A DNA stretch of 64,000 nucleotides, taken from positions 62,001 to 126,000 of the forward strand of contig CAYOJK010000004.1 in assembly GCA_964404285.1 (NCBI GenBank), written 5' to 3'. The stretch comes from JBASEY01 sp964404285. Its GTDB lineage: Bacteria > CSSED10-310. Of this stretch, positions 37,943 to 46,565 are shown one piece after another. How positions within the stretch are numbered: the stretch's first letter is position 1; the number at the start of each line of letters is the position of its first letter. The position numbers and the translations under genes are program-made. The notes below the pieces were generated by a model. The model was not told the DNA's origin, did not search any database, and saw nothing but the letters and a program-made list of their open reading frames with translations.

Positions 37943-37971
37943 ATTTTAGCAGTGATACCATTCTCGATCAA
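37943..37971 (-). promoter_or_regulatory. probable sigma-70 promoter of UPF0173 gene
   Basis: On the minus strand TTGATC (37966-37971) and TAAAAT (37943-37948) are spaced by exactly 17 bp, about 55 bp upstream of the ATG at 37890. Confidence 0.5.
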
Positions 37972-38160
37972 TTTTTGGACTTATTTCTGATCTTCTGGAG
38001 GGTCATTGCGCTCCATCGTCGATATCCCGATGCCTACCCGCTGCTAATTTCAATGCGATAAGGTTATCAAATTGAATATTTGTTATGTTTCCTCAAACTG
38101 TCTTTAAATAGTGTATGATTCTATTTTGCATACAATATATGAAAACAGATTTAAGAGGGC

Positions 38161-39399
38161 CTACGGCCCATAACCCCATTCTTTGAAAGCAAAACCACCC
38201 ATGATATCGTCCATTTCCTGATTCAGCATAGCGCCAAAGAATCCCAGGCCAGTTACGATATCCTGGCCGGTATCGGGCCAGTCAAACGACGGAATGACAA
38301 TAACTTCCGTCGTGCCGGTTGGAACGTTTATGTTTCTGAAATCGATATCTGCATGTTCAGGATAGTCAAACAGCGCCCAAGACGGCCAGAACCAGAACTT
38401 ACCATAAACTTCCAGGATGAAGAATGTCGCCACATCAATCAACGGCTCATCTGGATTATCTAAATAACCGATAATGGAAAACTCGTCCCCGGGATGAGCC
38501 ATCTCCGGCATATCGAGCCGCACACCTAACGGATAGCTGGGCGTAGGAGAGGGCGTGTTGGTCGGTATTGGTGTATATGTTGGTGTCGGCGTCACTGTGG
38601 GTTCAGGAGGCTCTGTTGGAGTATTTGTCGGTTGCGACGAAGTATGATCGCCATACCCACGCACCAGCCAATTACCTTTGAAAGTGGCGCCGACATCATC
38701 GATTAATGTCCAGTTGGCATTGGGAGGCAAAAGTGGGGGATCGGGTGGCTGTTGTGTCTTCCACCATCCAGCCCAGGAGCGCTCTTTTGTAGAATCTTGA
38801 TCTTGAGCAGCCGGAAAATATTCTGTTCCTGGAGTTTCCATAGCGATGACGCCGATCAGCACATCACCAGGCCCACCGAAATACACAGGCGTACCGGAAA
38901 TGTCATAATCATTCCAATCATTGAGAATCTGGACTGTTTGAGGAAAAGATACCAGGAAATCTGAGCCGACTGCTGGATCAACGTTTCCAGCAGTGTTTTC
39001 ATAAACTACCAATAGTATTTCGTCACCAACACTCATCCCCTCAACTTTTGAAAAGAAAACACTGATAGAATTCAAATTAAAGGGAAAATCACTCGGATCT
39101 GGAGTGAAGCGGTTCAACCAAATGATTGCCGCGTTCCCTCCAATTCCAATATTGTTCTCCATCGTTCCATCGTCAAGTATCAACTCAACATCTGAAAGCG
39201 CTTTCGATGGATATATCTCAGAATCCTTCTCCAGGTCGACTGAATGGAAAGCAGATCGAACACTGTGTGTAGAGACACCATGGTTGATGAATAGACCTGA
39301 AGATAATGTGTCTTTGCAGTAACCTAACCCATTGGACAAAACCAGAAGATATACTGCAAACATGACTATCAGAATCCTCATGTTTGTTGAACATTTCAT
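38161..39399 (-). CDS. secreted protein with Thr/Pro linker and Trp-rich C-terminal domain
   Basis: A 412-residue exported protein of unknown function. The signal peptide covers about residues 1-30 (hydrophobic core ILIVMFAVYLLVLS). Residues about 60-255 form a beta-rich domain with VELILDDGTMENNIG and WLNRFTPDP, resembling domains found beside secreted peptidases, but no catalytic motif is present. A linker made of TPT/PTP repeats follows, then the same C-terminal domain as in the papain-type protein (HPGDEFSI, FWFWPSW, IPSFDWPD, ending GFAFKEWGYGP). The start at 39399 is preferred over 39453 because AAGGAGG lies 8 bp before it and the signal peptide then begins normally. No gene lies close on its strand. 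Confidence 0.8.
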   Translation of the reverse strand: MKCSTNMRILIVMFAVYLLVLSNGLGYCKDTLSSGLFINHGVSTHSVRSAFHSVDLEKDSEIYPSKALSDVELILDDGTMENNIGIGGNAAIIWLNRFTPDPSDFPFNLNSISVFFSKVEGMSVGDEILLVVYENTAGNVDPAVGSDFLVSFPQTVQILNDWNDYDISGTPVYFGGPGDVLIGVIAMETPGTEYFPAAQDQDSTKERSWAGWWKTQQPPDPPLLPPNANWTLIDDVGATFKGNWLVRGYGDHTSSQPTNTPTEPPEPTVTPTPTYTPIPTNTPSPTPSYPLGVRLDMPEMAHPGDEFSIIGYLDNPDEPLIDVATFFILEVYGKFWFWPSWALFDYPEHADIDFRNINVPTGTTEVIVIPSFDWPDTGQDIVTGLGFFGAMLNQEMDDIMGGFAFKEWGYGP

Positions 39400-39852
39400 A
39401 CTTAGTTCCTCCTTTTTAGACACAAATAGTTGCCTAAATATTGTTTGTGTCACTTACCCAAAGTATAAATAATTCAAAAAACAATGTCAATAAAAGGCTG
39501 TTGAGCTGGATTTCTGACAGGGAGGGTTGGAAAACAAAGTCAGACTCATCCAGACGCTTGCTCACGGGAAACCGGGCAGCACGTAATCGTCGTTGATAAT
39601 TGGGCAGATCACAACCTTGCAGTTCTTCTTTAACCAGGCCGGAACCGGAAATAAACTTAGATCAAATTGTCGTGGCTGACCCTTCAGCACACCTCGAAAT
39701 ATAACCTCAAAACTGGGGAAAGTTTTTGGCCAAATTCTAGGGTTTTTTATTGGCCGGTAACATATGGGACAACAATGAGTCGATGTATAGGAAATTTATG
39801 AACATTTATCGGGTGTACGGCTATTGTTAACCCCTTAATCGTAATACAAAGA
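39400..39852. other. gene-free stretch with IS relic
   Basis: About 450 bp without a complete gene. It holds the ribosome site and leader of the exoprotein that starts at 39399 (to about 39475), the istB-like fragment (39490-39655) and, near 39735-39780, further sequence with no recognisable content. Confidence 0.6.
39490..39655 (-). pseudogene. fragment of IS21-family istB helper gene
   Basis: On the minus strand a stop-bounded frame reads through YQRRLRAARFPVSKRLDES and DFVFQPSL, the typical N-terminal region of IstB (small-helix R/AARFP, then the DFxFQPSL motif before the Walker A domain). It is cut off near 39490, before any ATP-binding domain. In the overlapping upstream frame FDLSLF could be the end of istA. 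It therefore looks like a relic of an insertion. Recognition is from family memory only. Confidence 0.5.
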
Positions 39853-39886
39853 AACTGTCTCGCAGAAGATAAATCTGGAGACAGTT
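39853..39886 (-). terminator. probable terminator of the 1307-residue exoprotein gene
   Basis: AACTGTCTC (39853-39861) pairs perfectly with GAGACAGTT (39878-39886) across a 16-nt loop, 28 bp beyond the stop codon at 39914. On the minus strand the stem is followed by TTTCTTTGTATT, moderately U-rich. Confidence 0.45.
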
Positions 39887-39913
39887 CCTTTCATTTCATT
39901 ATCAGATGTCAGA

Positions 39914-42900
39914 TTATCTCACGACGGAATCCTGATCCATCATACTAAACGAAGGATTATTCAAAGTGAAACCGTTTCTACCATCATTCAGATATTCTTC
40001 ACCGCTGCCGATGACCTGTATATCCGTCAGACCATCGTTGTTGATGTCGATCAGATGAAGCGATTCAGCATAGGTAGGCTCAAGTACCACTGGAGTTCGT
40101 GTTTTGCTATTGCTGAATGGATCAAAGAAAACGTTTATGTCACCGTTCTTATCGATGGCAACTAGGCTGGTTTTCTTCTGATTATCCAGAACACCAATAT
40201 ATGCTGATTGCGCATTATCGATATTCAGATGAAGGTCTGGGGTGGTCTTTTTCGCTATTGGACCCAGAAACACGCGCACACCATCTTGACAACAATAGAT
40301 CAGGTCTTTTTGGTCATCCTGATTGATATCACCTGTCAGCGTGGAATTGACCAAATAATCGAACCCATTCGAATTACCCCCACTCACGATAAAATTACCG
40401 TTTTGGTCATTTTCATAGATTATTGACCCACTTTCCGTCGTAACAATCAGATCATTGTAACCATCTCCATTCACATCTATCAATGATATGTCTGTGGGGT
40501 TTTCGATCAAACCGGGATCGATTACAACAGGACTACAGGGATCACTATTAAAAACAAGTTGTATAATCGAATCTGAATCTCCTTCTTTTGTTATCATGAC
40601 TTCGTCCAGTTTAGTCCCATTAATAATTTCATTGATGAGACTCCCATTTTGTGGTTCGAGAATTGCGCCATATTCCGATTGGACCTTATATTCAACTGTA
40701 CGATATCCTCTATCCAACTGACAGACATCGGGACCTAGATCAGATCGAGTTGAGCCATAATTCAAATCAAACGGCACCTGAATATTACGACCAGTATCGA
40801 CACATGGGCTGTCACCTTGAGAAGGATCCGCAGCAGACTGCTGCAGGTTGTAGTTTTTCACCGACAGATTTACATACAACGGATCAACGAACAAATTCTT
40901 ATACTGGGCGAAAAAAGAGGTGTTATCTATTTCAAAGTCCTTTTGGTTATCATAGAAACAACAATAGGCTGCCCTCAAAGATGCCCTTTCCAATTTGATC
41001 GCAGCTGTTGAAGAATTTGTTATAATACTGTTAGTGATGATGTTGTTGTTAGCATAGATAGGGTCATCAATTTTTATAGTTCCAATCAGATTCTCAAGAT
41101 CTCCATAGATGCGCAATCCATAATTGTTATTATCTAGCGTACAATCTTTCACCTCAATTAAGGAATTACTTGCTATTAAACCGTTTTCATTGTCTACAAA
41201 CAGGCAATTCTTGACTCTAGCTTCAGAATCTATTGCAAAGATTGGCGCCCAATCATCATCCCCAATACAATTCAAGAAATGGTTGTTGAAAAAGTATCCA
41301 ACAGAAGAATAAAGAGCGACAGAAACCTTGTCGAGTGTGCAATAACTGATCGAATTAATAGATGGATGATTGGGATTATTGAGATCAGGTAAAGCGATAT
41401 ACGATCCTGTAATAGACTTAAGTTTTGTTCGAACGGGACCTTTTCCGACAATTGATGTAAATGCAGGAAGAATAACACCATCTTTAGGTATAACGAAGTC
41501 ACCGGGACCTAGGATAATCCGATATGGAGTCTGTTCAGACGGAGGTGGGGTGCTGATATTTATTGAGTCGATTGCATGAGAAATGGTTTTCCAAGCTGTT
41601 GCTGGCGACATACCATCATTGGAATCGTCACCGTCAACTTTAACATGACGAATGAGGGAAGATTTTTGGGTGAAATTAAAAGGACACTCTTCCATTAAAA
41701 CCAGACCGGGATTAAGAGTGCTGCTTGTGTCATTCCGCAAGAATTGTTGAGGTTCCCAATACGCAGCATAGAATGTACCATAAATATTTTGGATATTAAG
41801 ATCAAAGGGCCAAGTAATATCAAAGAATGTTTCGGAACCTGCTTTGATGGGGAGTTGAGGATTACTCACAATGAAACTTTTCCAGTTACTAGGATCCGAT
41901 TGATCATAGTAGAACATTTCTTCATCATTTACCTTTAAAACAACGGTACGTTCTGAGAAGAGTGTTTTACTCTCAGAGCCGTCTTCAAAAACTGTGTTCA
42001 GCTCTAGTTTACATTGATCTCCTGGTTTGAATGAAGGCCCTCCAACTAAACTTAAAGCTGATGATGGCGCGAAATGATTTCTAAATTCACTTTTTACCGG
42101 GCATGAGTCACTGATTTTCTTGAAATGAACGATGGCATCGCATTTACCATCTTCATTCATAAAATCTTTTATCTTCTCAGGAATCTCAAGATATCTCGTT
42201 CCCGGACCCATGCATTGTACAGACTGTTCCAAAACATATTTCCCATGTTTATTTTCAACCGTTGAATACCAGGTGAATCGATATCGAGTTCCATCCGGGA
42301 ATGTTTCGGGATCCAGCAGCAGAACAAGAGGGTATTTGATCGGCATGTCGCCATGATCGCGAGGCTTGAGAAGATAGATGAATCCTTTTTCTGCAACGCC
42401 TGACATGTCTTCTTTCCGCAATGGGAAAACCATATTTGGTTTCAAGCCGTCAGAGTATAAATATTTATTTTCAAATAAGAATAATTGATCTAATATGGAA
42501 TCATAGAAATCCGGTTCCATTTCATACCAAAATGTATCTGCAAATTCATATTTGCCATTTTCGGACAAATAAAAGTCTTCATTCTGAAGAATACCCGAGA
42601 ACCTTTCAACAAATTCCGAGCCTATGTCATTTTCTTCGGTCGGGTAAAAAGTAGCATATTCACTATGATACGTCGGGTAGCATCCCGCCATAGCTCCGAT
42701 ATAGAAGTTCCATCGACCCTCTTCAGGATTATCCTTATCATAAAAATTTCCCCCCTCATCCGGCTGCGCATTAATTATATTATGATATTTATTGGGTTCA
42801 CCATCCACAACAGGCTTTGCATTTTCAGGAAGGTCAGTGCCCCTGATATGTTGGTAGTATCTGATGTAATTATCAAGATACCAATCACTTGTCCGAGAAC

Positions 42901-43837
42901 CATGAAATTCGATAGGCACATTCCATGACATATCTTTCGACCAAAAGGCCTCTTCATTTGTCGGATAATCGCTCGTTGCCTTCGAAGAAGAATTTGTTAC
43001 CATATGATTAGACTCCCCATATTTCTCGTCGAGCTCACCCCGAAGATATCCCCCAACTTCCGAAATCCAAGTATAATAATGGTCAAGATGCGTTTCCTCA
43101 GGTGTTTCTGGGTAGGGATCCATGCTAGCAACTCGTTGATCAGGGCATGCGTAATAGGGATCACCGCCTTCGTGTATCTTCCAGGCATCGTTCAACTGAT
43201 TACCGAGTTCAAATCTCCAGTTATTTGGCCAAGACCCCGATTCATCGATGATTTTGTCAAGATATTGTTTCATATGTGGGTAAAAGTTATCACTTATAGG
43301 ATATATCATGAATTTGGACCCTTCAGCGTCAAGCCCATTCCATGGCATTAATGAAAGGCCGCCCCAATCCAGTATGCATAGTTCGGCTTCCATGCCTAGG
43401 CTATCAAGATATCGTAATACTTGACGTAATCGCGTCCAATAATCTTCTGAGAAATTCAGATGCCAACCCCCATTGTACGATGCGGCAGTTTCCCAAGGCC
43501 AAGCCTTGAAATCATTACAAGCTGTTTCTTCTCCAGGCACATAGTTGGCCCAGATCATCCAGATTCGAACAGAATTGAAACCTTGAGCATGGGCAAAATC
43601 TATTATTTGATGCCAATCAGATTCATTGGGAAAATCCTCAGTATTCAGCAATTGATATGCTGATTTGCTCAGAAGGTAGAAGGGGGTGTAAATCGTCTGA
43701 GGTGGTACTACACTTTTATCTACTTCTACTTCGCAAAAATGGTAAGGATGGTTGGGATTAGGTGCAATTAGAGCTTTCCCGGATTGAAACCAACAAAGCA
43801 TAAATGTCCAGGTTAAAACAACAAACTTCTTTTTCAT
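39914..43837 (-). CDS. giant exoprotein: glycoside-hydrolase-like TIM barrel, beta-helix and FG-GAP repeats
   Basis: A 1307-residue exported protein. After a signal peptide (to about residue 22) residues about 50-470 resemble a GH5/DUF4038-type TIM barrel (FAHAQGFNSVRIWMIWANY, LDSLGMEAELCILDWGG, and a further acidic residue in PVVDGEPNK). The catalytic Glu pair is not secured by eye. Residues about 740-1010 match DUF1565/right-handed beta-helix (DGDDSNDGMSPATAWKTI) with short parallel repeats. From about 1090 come FG-GAP/VCBS calcium-binding repeats (LIDVNGDGYNDLIV, GDINQDDQKDLIY, LIDINNDGLTDIQV). AAAGGAG lies 7 bp before the ATG. It begins 2 bp after the end of the upstream Asp-box gene, so the two are presumably one operon. 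Likely a polysaccharide-acting surface enzyme. Confidence 0.75.
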   Translation of the reverse strand: MKKKFVVLTWTFMLCWFQSGKALIAPNPNHPYHFCEVEVDKSVVPPQTIYTPFYLLSKSAYQLLNTEDFPNESDWHQIIDFAHAQGFNSVRIWMIWANYVPGEETACNDFKAWPWETAASYNGGWHLNFSEDYWTRLRQVLRYLDSLGMEAELCILDWGGLSLMPWNGLDAEGSKFMIYPISDNFYPHMKQYLDKIIDESGSWPNNWRFELGNQLNDAWKIHEGGDPYYACPDQRVASMDPYPETPEETHLDHYYTWISEVGGYLRGELDEKYGESNHMVTNSSSKATSDYPTNEEAFWSKDMSWNVPIEFHGSRTSDWYLDNYIRYYQHIRGTDLPENAKPVVDGEPNKYHNIINAQPDEGGNFYDKDNPEEGRWNFYIGAMAGCYPTYHSEYATFYPTEENDIGSEFVERFSGILQNEDFYLSENGKYEFADTFWYEMEPDFYDSILDQLFLFENKYLYSDGLKPNMVFPLRKEDMSGVAEKGFIYLLKPRDHGDMPIKYPLVLLLDPETFPDGTRYRFTWYSTVENKHGKYVLEQSVQCMGPGTRYLEIPEKIKDFMNEDGKCDAIVHFKKISDSCPVKSEFRNHFAPSSALSLVGGPSFKPGDQCKLELNTVFEDGSESKTLFSERTVVLKVNDEEMFYYDQSDPSNWKSFIVSNPQLPIKAGSETFFDITWPFDLNIQNIYGTFYAAYWEPQQFLRNDTSSTLNPGLVLMEECPFNFTQKSSLIRHVKVDGDDSNDGMSPATAWKTISHAIDSINISTPPPSEQTPYRIILGPGDFVIPKDGVILPAFTSIVGKGPVRTKLKSITGSYIALPDLNNPNHPSINSISYCTLDKVSVALYSSVGYFFNNHFLNCIGDDDWAPIFAIDSEARVKNCLFVDNENGLIASNSLIEVKDCTLDNNNYGLRIYGDLENLIGTIKIDDPIYANNNIITNSIITNSSTAAIKLERASLRAAYCCFYDNQKDFEIDNTSFFAQYKNLFVDPLYVNLSVKNYNLQQSAADPSQGDSPCVDTGRNIQVPFDLNYGSTRSDLGPDVCQLDRGYRTVEYKVQSEYGAILEPQNGSLINEIINGTKLDEVMITKEGDSDSIIQLVFNSDPCSPVVIDPGLIENPTDISLIDVNGDGYNDLIVTTESGSIIYENDQNGNFIVSGGNSNGFDYLVNSTLTGDINQDDQKDLIYCCQDGVRVFLGPIAKKTTPDLHLNIDNAQSAYIGVLDNQKKTSLVAIDKNGDINVFFDPFSNSKTRTPVVLEPTYAESLHLIDINNDGLTDIQVIGSGEEYLNDGRNGFTLNNPSFSMMDQDSVVR

Positions 43838-43839
43838 GG

Positions 43840-46149
43840 TTATTCTCCTTTGATATAAGTTGTTTTTAGTTCCGGCCAGCCCCTGCTGACCAAACCGTTT
43901 TTATCTATCGCTATCAGTGAATACGGTATATTGATGAACGGATCGTCGGCTTCGATTGGAATCGATAGGTGAAACAGGCCGTCATGAGCGGCCATATCAC
44001 CATGAGCGCCGTCGTCATAGAGTCTAAGACCGGTCGCCACACCTTCATAGTGTATCTCCACCGTATCGATATCATCAGGGCCTTTCACATCAGTAGCCCA
44101 AGCATTGAAATGAAGCATCGACGTCTCTGCATCATAATGCGAACCGGCTGTCATAATTCTGGGAGGCATGTCTTCAACACGTGTCCAGACACCATCGGCC
44201 CGAGAAGCAAATACAAGAGAGGGTATCCAATCAGGACCCATAACCATGTCCGCATCATATGTGACCGTTGATCCAGGATATAGGCCGACATCATCAAAAA
44301 AAGTCCAGGTATTTCCGGTATCTGTACTTAAAGCGGAAGATAATGAAGGTACCCAAATCCAAGTGGGATATCTTGATGAGACGAGGCATCTCCTTGATTG
44401 TAAGTTTATATCAGAACCAATACGTTCCCAATCAAGGCCTTGATTGACCGATCTGAACAAGTTGAACGAATCACTTTCAAATACAATCTCGGGGTCTGTG
44501 TATGAAATGGTCAAATCATTTAAATACATCGTCGGTATGCGTGACACTTCGACCCATGTCGTTCCGGCATCAGAGCTTCGGAGAAGCTTTACTTCGGATG
44601 TTCTCCAGTTGACGGTCCCTGCATACATGACCGATGAATCCAGTGGTTTAAATTGAATGTGTCCAATCCGGACAGAGATGTTATGAGCATTGTACACTTC
44701 CGTCCAGGTTTGACCGGCATCGGCGCTTCGGATCATCACACCGTGCTGGCTGCCGCACAACAGAATCGAGTCATCGTCCGGATGGACAGCAATCGAAGAA
44801 GGGTATTCGAAATCAGCAGGTGTCAAATCCTTCCAGTCCAATCCACCGTTCAGGCTTTGCAGAATCTTCTTATATGCGAGCCAATAAACACCTTGATCGT
44901 TATTCATGCAGAACGCAAAGCCCCAACCCCCGCTGTGCTCATTCTTGTAATTGGTGAATTCCCATGTCTGACCGGCATCCAGTGAACGAAGGTTGTACCC
45001 ATTTACTGTTTGAACATGCATTAACCCGTCCTTCACGGGGGATACGCCGATGCGATGAAGCGGAATTCCTGGAAACACCGATCCCGATTGTGCCCAGGTC
45101 GCTCCCCCGTCCCAAGTGAAATGCATGCCGCACCAGGTCTGATATCCGATGAATCGATTTGTATCCGATGGATCTATAGCAACTCCGTCGTAAAGGTAAT
45201 AAGCCCATCGGGAGGGAGCGGTCTGCCAGGTCGCTCCTCCATCACTGCTTCGCAGGATATTGCTCTCGTAGGCAGCCCCATAACCTTCGACCGTGACAAA
45301 GAGTTCCTCGGTCGTAGTCCCCGTCACATCAAAATCAATAATATAGCTGGCAAAGGCATCGGTCAGTATCGACCAGGTAACCCCATTATCACTACTTTTC
45401 CATATGACGGAATCGTGAGATTTGATCAGATAGATCACGCCAGGAGTCTTGCCGAATTCGACAATTCGGATATATTCAAACTCAAATCCGAGCAGATTCC
45501 ATGTTTCACCATCATCGACGCTCTCAAACAACCCTCGATCCTCTATCCTTGTGCCTTTGGTCGTTGCCAGAATTCGATTCTCATTAAAGGGATCCAATGC
45601 AAAACGATAAATTTGACGGTCTGTCACCAACTCCCAGGTTAATCCGGAATCCATGGACCTGTGTAATAAACCTGACGTCCCGTAGACTTTATTCGGGTTG
45701 GCTTGACTGAATTTTAGCGGATTAATATAACCTTTATCGAACCGAGTCCAATCTATTCCTCCATTCTCTGATCTGAAAATTGAAGACATATCGGAAAAAA
45801 GGACTATAGATGAATTGACCTGCGAAACTGCAAGACTTTCCGGCCATCGCACATCAAAAGGAATCTGCAGAAAGTTCCACGTCTTCCCGTTATCCGTGCT
45901 CTTGTAAACCGGCACTGTATCATTTTCCAGCAGTGCATAGATGACATTCGGATCCGAAGGCGCATACACCACTTCCAGGACCTTGCCGCCATACGGCCCC
46001 AGACGCTGCCAACCCTGTGGCGCCTCGACAGGAGATGGTGCATCAGCCGCTTTAACAGATCGATCATCGGTCAAATAAACCCCACTTAACAGACTTACAA
46101 TCCATATTATAGCTAAAAACCTGCTGTTAAAATTATTTGTATATGGCAT
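43840..46149 (-). CDS. Asp-box (YCF48/sortilin-like) exoprotein, copy A
   Basis: A 769-residue exported protein. The signal peptide is in residues 1-35. Residues about 45-640 contain thirteen or so Asp-box repeats of the form SxDxGxTW (STDNGKTW, SENGGIDW, SVDDGETW, SSDGGATW, SADAGQTW), which build a beta-propeller as in YCF48, sortilin and sialidase-like proteins. There is no sialidase active site, so binding or assembly is likelier than catalysis. The C-terminal part (VEIHYEGVATGLRLYDDG, GDMAAHDGLF) matches the choice-of-anchor X type of surface module. The start at 46149 is set by AAAGGAAG 5 bp upstream. Copy B at 49976-52291 is identical through about residue 537, differs in about 538-661, and is identical again to near the end. 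Confidence 0.85.
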   Translation of the reverse strand: MPYTNNFNSRFLAIIWIVSLLSGVYLTDDRSVKAADAPSPVEAPQGWQRLGPYGGKVLEVVYAPSDPNVIYALLENDTVPVYKSTDNGKTWNFLQIPFDVRWPESLAVSQVNSSIVLFSDMSSIFRSENGGIDWTRFDKGYINPLKFSQANPNKVYGTSGLLHRSMDSGLTWELVTDRQIYRFALDPFNENRILATTKGTRIEDRGLFESVDDGETWNLLGFEFEYIRIVEFGKTPGVIYLIKSHDSVIWKSSDNGVTWSILTDAFASYIIDFDVTGTTTEELFVTVEGYGAAYESNILRSSDGGATWQTAPSRWAYYLYDGVAIDPSDTNRFIGYQTWCGMHFTWDGGATWAQSGSVFPGIPLHRIGVSPVKDGLMHVQTVNGYNLRSLDAGQTWEFTNYKNEHSGGWGFAFCMNNDQGVYWLAYKKILQSLNGGLDWKDLTPADFEYPSSIAVHPDDDSILLCGSQHGVMIRSADAGQTWTEVYNAHNISVRIGHIQFKPLDSSVMYAGTVNWRTSEVKLLRSSDAGTTWVEVSRIPTMYLNDLTISYTDPEIVFESDSFNLFRSVNQGLDWERIGSDINLQSRRCLVSSRYPTWIWVPSLSSALSTDTGNTWTFFDDVGLYPGSTVTYDADMVMGPDWIPSLVFASRADGVWTRVEDMPPRIMTAGSHYDAETSMLHFNAWATDVKGPDDIDTVEIHYEGVATGLRLYDDGAHGDMAAHDGLFHLSIPIEADDPFINIPYSLIAIDKNGLVSRGWPELKTTYIKGE

Positions 46150-46363
46150 TTTTCTTCCTTTCTCAATAGGCTTCCGGCTTCTGTATTCCAAGAACGACAG
46201 AATATTGGCTTATCACGCGGTTTCTGGTTTCTGGTTCCCTGTTGCTAGCCGTTGGAAAGAGCCTATTGTAAGACGAGTTTCAGGTCTAGGGCTCGTTCGT
46301 GATTCACAGTAATTGTGTCAATTAAACCACAGATATTTTCTTTTATCAAGACCTTGTAATGAA
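43858..46363. repeat. 2.5-kb direct repeat, left copy
   Basis: Aligned with 50000-52505 at a constant offset of 6142 bp. The match runs from just inside the 3' end of the Asp-box gene to 214 bp upstream of its start. It is near-perfect except for a diverged patch at about 44165-44535 and eight scattered differences upstream of 46249. It is a large duplication, not an insertion element: no transposase gene is part of the unit. Confidence 0.9.
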
Positions 46364-46546
46364 GAGCTATTTCAGTTGTAGCCTTTTTTTATTTTGGCGC
46401 GGGCTCCCCTGTGGTCATTTTTCTGAAAACCGGCCTGGAATTCCGTTTTCACGGTTGAAAATCAGCGTTTTTCATACGGATATCAAAAAAATACAAGCCA
46501 AATACGCCTCTTCAGAGACACCACCCCATTGTGGGGTAGGTTATGG
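46150..46546. other. gene-free stretch: promoter region of Asp-box copy A and IS flank
   Basis: Positions 46150-46363 belong to the long direct repeat and should hold the promoter of the Asp-box gene. Beyond 46363 the sequence leaves the repeat and runs to the transposase end. It includes a short perfect hairpin ACCCCA-TTG-TGGGGT near 46523-46537. No further gene was seen. Confidence 0.6.
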
Positions 46547-46564
46547 TGTAAAAATTGGTCTGAT
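46547..46564. repeat. possible left terminal inverted repeat of the IS
   Basis: TGTAAAAATTGGTCTGAT, next to the transposase stop codon, is an imperfect inverted match to 48025-48042 (shared core AAAAATTG). Boundaries are approximate and no target-site duplication was confirmed. Confidence 0.35.
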
Positions 46565-46565
46565 A

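Noticed and set aside
44653..45642. Long open frames on the plus strand across the Asp-box genes, identical in both copies
   Set aside because: They lie antisense to clear protein repeats (Asp boxes) and are identical only because the DNA is duplicated. No ribosome sites or protein family signature.
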